A DNA stretch of 64,000 nucleotides, taken from NCBI GenBank assembly GCA_001414485.1, contig LLEY01000135.1, positions 107,293 to 171,292 on the forward strand, in the 5' to 3' direction. The notes beneath the pieces were generated by a model, which saw nothing but the letters and a program-made list of their open reading frames with translations, searched no databases and had not been told where the DNA came from. The stretch is from Calycina herbarum (lineage: Eukaryota; Ascomycota; Leotiomycetes; Helotiales; Pezizellaceae). Shown piece after piece: positions 56,222-64,000 of the stretch. Position numbers and translations under genes: made by a program. Each line of letters starts with the position of its first letter. Position 1 is the stretch's first letter.

Positions 56222-56672
56222 CTAAATAAAATATAAAGTAGGTTAGTAGCGAGCTAGAGGAGACAGTGCTTCAGAGTGTTAATATTATAGCGTAGAACTA
56301 ATAAGAATTACTCTATTTTTAGGCTAATATTAAATACTTTATTATTTAGTATCTAATACTATTCTCTCTCTAGAACTAAATATAAAGTATATAAATCTTT
56401 AGTATAATATAGTAGCTATATATTTAGTTCTAGAGAAGAGATAGTAGAACCTTCTCTAGTATTAATAATAGTCTAATATTACTTCTATTATAACTTAAAA
56501 AGCTTCTTTATAAAACTCTTAAGTATTATATTCTAAGTTTTAAGAATAATCTCTATTAGTCTTTTTAAAGTAATACTTTTAATATTATAATAGATATAAA
56601 AAGTAATATTTCTTTTATAAAGATTAGTAGTAGAAAGTATTATCTTATTACTAAACAAAGTTCTATTTACTA
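56222..56672. repeat. AT-rich RIP-affected relic with a hairpin
   Basis: TA-dense DNA with no coding frame. CTCTCTCTAGAACTAAATATA at about 56363-56383 is matched by its inverted copy about 40 bases on (TATATTTAGTTCTAGAGA-type), forming a hairpin of about 85 bases. A related direct copy of CTCTCTCT…AAATA…ATAAAGTA lies at about 56214-56245. The Fot1-type element to the right is inserted at a TA in this relic. Confidence 0.5.
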
Positions 56673-56674
56673 TA

Positions 56675-58365
56675 ACGTAGTATACTAGAACCTCGGACAC
56701 TTTTTCTTACTCTACTATTTTCTAATCTTAATATATAAATTCTTAATAATTAGTAATAGAAACCTAATTCTAAGAAGTATAAATTATCTTAGCTATTAAA
56801 GCTATTTAAATAATAAAGAAACTTAGTAGTTATACTACTACTAAGATATATAAAGTACTTAAATCTATGCTTTCTAATAGAATAAGCGACTATATAACTC
56901 TTAGTAAACGTTGACTAGTAAGTTATAAGTTAACTGAACTAGAGGAGAAAGTAATTATTTAATATATATTTAATTTAGATATAAGAGAATTTAGGCCTTA
57001 GTTAGCTAGTATAGAAGATATAGTAAATTATATACTAGAGTTATATAGAGAATAACATATTAGAAAGAACTAGGCTTAACGCTTTATATAACAACGCCTA
57101 GAGTTAAAAACATGTTTTAATCGTATTTACAACTTTTAAAGAGTCTTATACGAAGATCCCGAGCTTATTAGAATATAGTTCTAGCTAGTAGAGAATATAT
57201 AAGCGAAATATAGTATTTAAGACTACGACTTTTAGAACTTTAACGAGACTAGCTTTATAATAGATATAATTAGCTCTACTATAGTTGTTATACGCGTAGA
57301 TTAACGTAGTAGAGATAAAGCTATTTAATCTAGTAATCGAGAATAAGCTAACGTAGTATACTAGAACCTCGGATATCTTAGAACCTCGGATACTTGAATC
57401 TTATATAAAAAACGTCTATATATAACCGTGTACTTTACGTATTTATTAATAAAAAAATCTAAAATTGAAATTTTAGTTTTATAAATATAAGAGTATTCTT
57501 AATTCTTAGTTTTTAAATATTACTTATCTTATATTAAAGTGTTATTTAAAAAAGGAAAAGTAGTAAATAATTATAAGAGTATTTTTAAGCGAACTATTAA
57601 TTAAAACTAGTAAAGATTTAAAATTAATATTATTATAATATTAAACGCTTATTTCCTTAGTAAAATTTTAATTTTAGATTTTTTTATTAATAAATACGTA
57701 AAGTATATAGTTATATATAGACGTTTTTTATATAAGATTCAAGTGTCCGAGTTTCTAGAGTATCCGAGGTTCTAGAGTATCTAAGGTCCTAGTATACTAC
57801 GTTATAGTAATTATATATATTAATAGAGAGAGTTCGAGTATACTATTATTTTTAATAGTTAAAGTAAAAAACTACTTTACTAGTTAGTATACTAAGAGCG
57901 GCCTACTATATAATTAGGTTATAAAGCTAATAAGTAATAGATAGACTAATAATAAGATAGGTCTTAAATAGCTAGAATACTTTAATAAATATACTCGTAG
58001 TCGTATATATAAGCTATATTAAATATTAGTATTAGATAGATATAAAAGCTACGAATTAGCTATATTTTAAGAGTATTATAACGCTAATAATATAATTCTT
58101 TTCTATCTACTTTCTTATTTATCTTATTTAATCTAGCTACTTAATATTAGATATTTTAGTACTTTTAAATATATATATAAACGTTAAATTAAGATCTTTA
58201 TTAAAGCTTATATAAATTATATTACTAAGGTCGATTTCTTTATAGCTTTTTATATAGCTTATAATTAGTTAATTATAACTTAAAACGTTAAAGCCGGGTT
58301 CTATAGAGCTGGTCTAGTATCTCTAGATCCTTAGGCTATAATCTCTAAGCTAGATATTAAGTTAT
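56675..58365 (+). mobile_element. Fot1/pogo-class DNA transposon, RIP-affected, split and truncated
   Basis: The left terminal repeat begins ACGTAGTATACTAGAACC at 56675, directly after a TA. The degraded transposase is readable in pieces through many TAA and TAG codons. About 56800-57350 gives the HTH and CENP-B-like part (…YEDPELI…LVENI…AKYSI…NFNETSFI, the first DDE-region Asp block). About 57805-58365 gives the second half (VLDRYKSYELA, LLSYLSYLI, YINYITKVDFF, AGFYRAGLVSLDP). The two halves are separated by the 452-bp MITE and join in frame if it and one TA are removed. The C-terminus is cut at about 58365, where a gypsy element begins, so the right terminal repeat is not in the window. Confidence 0.75.
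57351..57802. mobile_element. 452-bp MITE with ~125-140-bp terminal inverted repeats, nested in the Fot1-type transposase
   Basis: Both ends read inward ACGTAGTATACTAG and then share TTGAATCTTATATAAAAAAC, CTTTACGTATTTATTAATAA and more, with very few differences. The right copy has one extra 17-bp unit of the AGAACCTCGGATAC type. TA flanks both sides (57349-57350 and 57803-57804). The first about 25 bases equal the end of the host Fot1-type element, so this is a non-autonomous relative moved by the same transposase. Confidence 0.85.
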
Positions 58366-61300
58366 TATCACGAATCACGTGCTAGCACGTGACGAAGTGA
58401 AGTCCAGGCGACGCCCTGATAGGACGAGCACTATTATAACCCTGGAAGGAGAAAAGGATTAAGTATAATAGGATATATAATCCTAAGGATCTTACTATAG
58501 TTATATATTACGTGACTTAGTTAGGAATAGTTAGATAATAGAGTCCAGTTTTAAGGAGCCCTAGAAATAGAGTCGGACTCTATTTTCGGGACTCCTGCTA
58601 AGAAGGACTCTAAATAAGGAACGGAAGGTTTTATATAAGACTAGCACGTCTGCTATTAGATAGAAGCTTAGTACTTAACCTTAGTTATTAATCTTATTAT
58701 CTTATTTAACATCTTTGATATAAGTAACGAGTTTACTTCTAAGTAAACAATCTATCGTATCTATACTTCTTATTAGTATACTAACCTTCGAGACTTAGTT
58801 ATCTTTATTTAGTTCGTTTAAGTTTCGTTATACTTTAAGCACCTACTTAGAAGTACTACTAATATAATATCGAAAACTACGCTATCCTCGAGTTCGACCT
58901 CTATACCGCCCCTAGCGCTAATTCTGCCAGTAGCGCTAGTTACTACTCTTAGGAAGGAAGTGAAGTTACTAGTACCTAAAACATTTAACAGCTTCTTAGA
59001 AAAACTTACTAAGTTTATTATAAAAGCTTTAATATACTTAAACTTTTATTTAATATAGTTTACTTATAAAACTAATGAAGTTATATAGCTTACTACCCGT
59101 CTTAAGAGAGTAGCATATAACTAGATAGAGCTATATTTAGAGGATTTTTAGAAAAATAAAATATTAAATAGAAAAGTATTAAACCTTATAAGTAAGAGTA
59201 CTTAAAAATTGTTTTTAACCGTTGCTAGATTTAAGAAAGGAATTAACTAGGCGTTTACAGATATAGATTTAAAGAAAAAAGTAGTACGAGCTTTATATAG
59301 CCTTCGATAAAAGGGGTTAGTAGTAAAATATACGTTAATATTCTAATAATACTCTATACGTCTTAGCTAGAACGATGAAGCACTATATAAGTAGTACTAT
59401 AGAGGATTAAAAGACAGTGTTAAGAACGAATTAGCTAAGGATAACTTCTTAGATATACTTAATAAGTTAACTAATAATATAATTAAAATCGATAATCGAA
59501 ATTATAAGAGGAGTTTAGAGAAAAAGAGTAGTTATAGACATCGATATTAAGGAAAAGGTAGGAAAAAAGACTATAGAGATCCTATAGAAGTTAATACTAC
59601 TTAGAAGCGCTAGGTCCTAGGAAAAGGAATTTAAGATAGAAACCTACTAAAGAAAGGACTTTCCTAGAAAGAGCGAGATCGTCGTCGCGAGTAGAACTTA
59701 TATTACAACTGTAGCCTCCCTAGCTATAGAGTAAATAAGTATAGTAAGAAGAAAGACTTCTAAGGGAAATAAGCTAATACTACTATCTAAAAAGAAGTAG
59801 CTTTACTAGAAAGAATCGAACTTATAGACGAAGAACTCGAGGCTAGAAGATATAGTACACAGATTAAAACAGATACCTTAGATATAATAGCAAGCGCTAT
59901 ATACCTATAGCTAAATAAAGGAATCGAACTCTAAGACAGTAAGGTATAAGATACTAATAATAGTAGGAATCCACTTCTTAAAGAATATTATAATATACGA
60001 TTAGAAATAGAATATAGATTCCCTCTTTAAGTAGAGTATAAGTTACTACTATTAACAAGTTTATCAGAGTTATTAGAATTAGAATCTAATTTATTAGAAT
60101 TAAATTTAAGAATATATAAGCCTAAATAAGGTAAGATATAGGTATTTATTAGAACCTTTAAGAGAGAGAATAGATAGGTATATATAAAAGATTAGAAACC
60201 CGATTTCTAGAGCTTATATTCTACTTAAGAAATTAACTCTACTATTTTAACTACTTATAAAATAGTTTAGAATAAGCAAGATAGAATAACATTAGTAAGC
60301 CTTATTACTAGAAGGGAAACCATCGAACTTAAAGAACCTAGACTAGAATAAGTAGTATCTAGTAAGCTATCTAGTATATCTAAGATAGGAGACATTTAGA
60401 TAGTTATAGATCTTTAAGAAGAAACCAGCTTATAATAATAGCAGGGTTCTAATAAGTTTATAAGACGCTCTAAACCTAGTTTTTTAAGAACGCTACCTGA
60501 TAATAAGGAAGCTATACTAGAAATAGGAGGCTAGTATACTATAGTTACTTTAGTCGGAAAAGTCGAGGTAATATTTCGAGAATTAAGAAGTAGAAAATTA
60601 TTTAATATAATCTTCTAAGAAACGAACAAATATAATATAGACTAAGAAACAGAGTTAGTATAGAGAGAACTCTACTAACTAATAGTTAGAGAGCTAAGCG
60701 CTACCTCTAGAGAAAGTTAGTTAGTTATAACTATAAAAATAAAGGGAAAGGAACTTCGAGTTATAATTAACTTAGAAGCAACAGGTAATTTCCTCTCTCT
60801 AATAGCTTTAAAAAAGCTAAACGTTCTAATTAAGAAAATGAAACTATACTGTCTAGAGGTAGTCAACGGAACAGACGTTACCTACTAAGACGGAATTATT
60901 AATTAATAAACTATTCTAATAAAAATCAATATTAAAGAATACTATTTAGATATATAATTTAATATTATTAAAATAGGAAGTAAAGAAGTAATACTTAGTA
61001 TACTATAGATTTAAGAACATAATCTAGAAATCGACTAGAAAGCTAGAAAGATAACTTTTAGTTGATATAAATATAAGAGTTCGTGTTTATAACTTTAAAG
61101 CTAGAACAAGGTTAGCACTACCTCTTCTAAAGTACTAGAACACCTTGCCTAGAGTTCTTCACAGGTTAGTAGGAAAGCTAATAACGAAATACCTATATAG
61201 TATAGAGAATTTAGAACTTTGTTTAAAAACCTAGAAGACTTGTAAGCTTTACTAGAACATTGCTTATAAGATTATAAGATTAAATTAAAAGAGGGTTATT

Positions 61301-63779
61301 ACTTTTCGAAGTAGAAGCTTCGGTTATATAACTAGAAAAGCCTATAGAGAATAGAGAGTTATATAAAGGAAGGTATTAAGAAGAGATATATTAGAAGATC
61401 TAAGTTACTAATTACCTTAAATATACTTATTATTAAAAAGAAAGACGATCTAGATAAGAGAGTATATATTAATTATTAAGAAGTAAATCACGCTACGATT
61501 AAAGACGCTTATCTACTACTACCTAGCTAATACTTATAAGACAAGTTAGATAAGATAGTACGATTTATAAAATTAGATTAATAAAACGCTTATAAACTTA
61601 TATAAATAAAAACTAGAGACGAATAAAAGATAGTATTTACCTTACTATCAAGCCTTTATAAATATATAGTTATACTATTTAGACTTTATAATATACTAGC
61701 TATATATTAGAGATAAAATAATAACATTTTAAGAGATATTCTAAGAGTAATAGTAATTTATTACCTAGATAATATCTTAATCTTCTTAGAAAAAGAAGAA
61801 GAATATAAGAGACATATTAGAGAAGTTTTACAACGACTTATAAGAGTAAACTCTCGATTAAAACTCTCGAAGTATAAGTTTAGAGTAACTTAGACACTTT
61901 TCCTAGAATAGGTATTTAATCTAGAGAAAATAGAAATAGATCTAGTAAAGATCTAAAACATCTTAAACTAGAAATTACTAGAGAATATAAAAGATATATA
62001 GTCCTTTCTTAAATTTATAAACTTTTACTATCTGTTTATATAAGACTATATAAAGATTACTAAACTAATAATAGTACTAGTTAAGAAAGCTATTAAATTT
62101 ATTTAAAATAAATAAACTAAGAACGCTTTTTAAAAGATTAAAGCAAGGTTTATAGAAAAACCTATTCTATATAATTTTAATATAGAGAAACTAAGTATAA
62201 TTAAAACAGACGTCTTAGATATATTAGTAGATACGATTTACCTATAACTAAATAAAAAGGGAAAACTTATATCTATTATATATTATTTAAAAACATTTAA
62301 CCTAGTATAATAAAACTATAGTATTTTTAATAAAGAACTACTTACTATAGTATTAGCTTTAGAATACTAGAGAATTTATTTATAGCTAGTAAAATACTTA
62401 GTTATAGTTTTATCTAACTATAAGAATCTTAAGATATTTATAATAACTAAGGAACTTATAACTAAATAATTAGCTAGATAGTTAGAGATATTAGAAGGAT
62501 TTAATATTATTATTTAATATATAAAGAGAACGTTAAATACTCGAGCTAATACTCTTAGTAGAAAACCTAGATATAAGAGAAGTAAAGAGTATAAAAAGAT
62601 TATAATCTTAAAAACTCTTAAGAATAGAGACTTAGTACCTACCTTATATAAAATTATAGTAATAAACAACATTTAAATAGATAAAATTTAGAATATATAT
62701 AAAGGTTATAACTAGTATATAAAAAGGAAATTATAGGTCCTTAGTTCGTATATAAGAGAATTTATACAGGAATACTATACTACGTCTACTTATAGTTACT
62801 AAGGAATTCGTAGAACCCTCTAAAGAATAAGATAATACTACTATATTAATCAGTTATCTATAATAGTTAAGGAAGTAATAGCAGAATATAATACCTATAC
62901 TAGGAATAAGACTTCTTACTATACTCCTTATAAATAGATAAATACTACTCTAATACTATAAATATCTTAGAAATTAATATCTATAGATTTTATTATTAAA
63001 TTACTAAAATCTAAAGATCTAATAATAATAGTTAAGTATAACTCAATCCTAGTTATTATAGAACAACTTATAAAATATATAATTTTAGTAGTATATATAG
63101 AGTTAAGTATAGCTAAGAAATTAGTATTCGCATTCCTTAGAGAAGTAGTCTTAAGACATAGACTATCTAAAGAAATACTCTCAGATAGAGACAAGCTCTT
63201 TATCTTAAAATTTTAGATCGCTTTTATAGAATAATTAGATACGAAAAGAAAGCTTTTAACAGCTTTTTACTCTTAAACAAATAGAGGAAATAAATAGATA
63301 AATTAAGTAGTTAAAATATACCTTCGTTATTATATAAACTACTAGTAGAATAACTAAGTAGAACTACTATCCTTAGTATAGTTTACCTATAATAGTTTAG
63401 TAATAGAAATAATACTTATTATACTATTCTATACTAACTTTAGATATAAATTATTAGTATATTAAGAACTACTATCTACAACTATTAACAACTAACTTAC
63501 TTATATTTAGGTCTTAAAAATTAAGAGATTATATAAGGAACTTATAAAAGACTTATAGTTTATTATAGAAAGAAACACGTACTACTATAATAAACGACGT
63601 AGTTAGAAGCTAATACTAAAAGAGAGAGATAAGGTCTACTTAGTACGAAAAAATATTAATATAAAAAGACCGAGTAATAAACTAGATTATAAAAAACTTA
63701 GACTATTTAAAATCAAATATATTAAAAGACCTTTAAATTATAAATTAGTACTACTAAGAGTAATGAATATCTACCTAGT
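58366..63779 (+). mobile_element. Ty3/gypsy LTR retrotransposon, heavily RIP-mutated
   Basis: Probable 5' LTR and leader are at about 58366-58870, with a GC-richer start and an 18-bp palindrome around GTGCTAGCAC at 58375-58392. Then, in order and mostly one readable frame through numerous TAA/TAG codons: gag from about 58870; a degraded CCHC knuckle at about 59700-59745 (YYNCSLPSYRVNKY); aspartic protease at about 60725-60900 (active-site Asp lost, INLEATGNF); reverse transcriptase at about 61380-62000 (VYINYQEVN, FRLYNILA, YYLDNILIFL where YLDD is expected); RNase H at about 62110-62570; integrase at about 62750-63560 (ISIDFI, LSDRDKLF). It cannot be active. Stops sit mostly where Gln or Trp is expected, as C-to-T and G-to-A decay predicts. 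No open frame exceeds about 75 codons. Confidence 0.88.
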
Positions 63780-64000
63780 TGTGACGGACGTGAATGAATA
63801 GCTTTTACCAGTGCGCCAGCCGGCCAAAAGGCACAAGAATTGATCGGCAGACCAATTCGCTATTCTACTACTTGATAGGAATCCCGGTGTAACACCGCCC
63901 ACGTGACCTCCAGCCACGTGACGGCTGTCACACTATCCCCGCTTCTAAGACAGCTGGCCCCCAGCTGTCCGTAAGCGTAAGTAGTTAACCATAAGACTAA
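63780..64000. other. GC-normal sequence right of the transposon block
   Basis: Composition switches at TGTGACGG (63780-63787). The segment has CACGTGACCTC and a nearby second CACGTGACGG, plus a short hairpin CGGTGTAACACCG at about 63881-63893 and CAGCTGG…CCAGCTG. It may be a less mutated LTR or chromodomain-end of the retroelement, or a different insert. The window ends before this can be settled. Confidence 0.35.

Noticed and set aside
56222..63779. Possible genuine AT-rich gene or mitochondrial insert
   Set aside because: Recognisable transposase, RT and integrase blocks with Gln/Trp-to-stop changes show RIP-decayed transposons instead.
1..64000. CRISPR arrays, rRNA genes or riboswitches
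   Set aside because: No regularly spaced repeats of that kind and no rRNA or known riboswitch signatures were seen; the only regular short array is the 3 x 51-bp hairpin repeat.

Overview
The window looks like genomic DNA of a filamentous ascomycete. Genes carry short (47-98 nt) GT-AG introns with fungal branch points. Recognisable products are typical of Pezizomycotina: a Zn(II)2Cys6 regulator, Sld3, Apq12, and DUF6604 and DUF6594 proteins. The right end is an AT-rich transposon block with the C-to-T/G-to-A decay expected of repeat-induced point mutation (RIP). A leotiomycete is my best guess from protein style; that is inference, not proof.

Layout. 0-22.3 kb is an ordinary gene-rich segment: two small unrecognised genes; mitochondrial glycerol-3-phosphate dehydrogenase (GUT2, -); a Zn2Cys6 transcription factor (-); the replication initiation factor SLD3 (+), with MCB (ACGCGT) motifs around its start; the GPN-loop GTPase GPN3 (+); the nuclear-envelope protein APQ12 (-); a Ser/Thr/Pro-rich single-pass membrane protein (-); and a DUF6604 protein (+). 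A 3 x 51-bp tandem repeat of short hairpins lies at 14.63 kb.

22.3-37 kb is accessory and gene-poor. It has three members of a small unnamed protein family, one broken by a single TAG; repeated decayed CCCH zinc-finger fragments; a Ty1/copia reverse-transcriptase scrap; a BTB-like scrap; RIP-affected AT-rich relics; a small multi-exon gene with a histone-H3-like N-terminal tail; and a 123-bp MITE. The housekeeping gene MET6 (cobalamin-independent methionine synthase) follows at 37.4-39.9 kb.

41-48 kb resembles a fungal self/non-self or surveillance-type cluster. It holds a protein kinase-ankyrin gene broken by several stops and frameshifts, a broken DUF6594 membrane-protein gene, a 78-aa small gene on the minus strand, and, head-to-head with it, a 562-aa pseudokinase. 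48-56.2 kb is mostly noncoding, with one MITE-like inverted-repeat element.

56.2-63.8 kb is a nested transposon block. A Fot1/pogo-class DNA transposon is split by a 452-bp MITE with long terminal inverted repeats and a TA target duplication. Its C-terminal coding part is interrupted by a Ty3/gypsy retrotransposon whose gag, protease, RT, RNase H and integrase remain recognisable but full of stops.

The observations I would follow up first are the H3-like gene, the repeated single-TAG disruptions (RIP-type mutation versus A-to-I-editable stops), the kinase/pseudokinase cluster and the hairpin tandem repeat.
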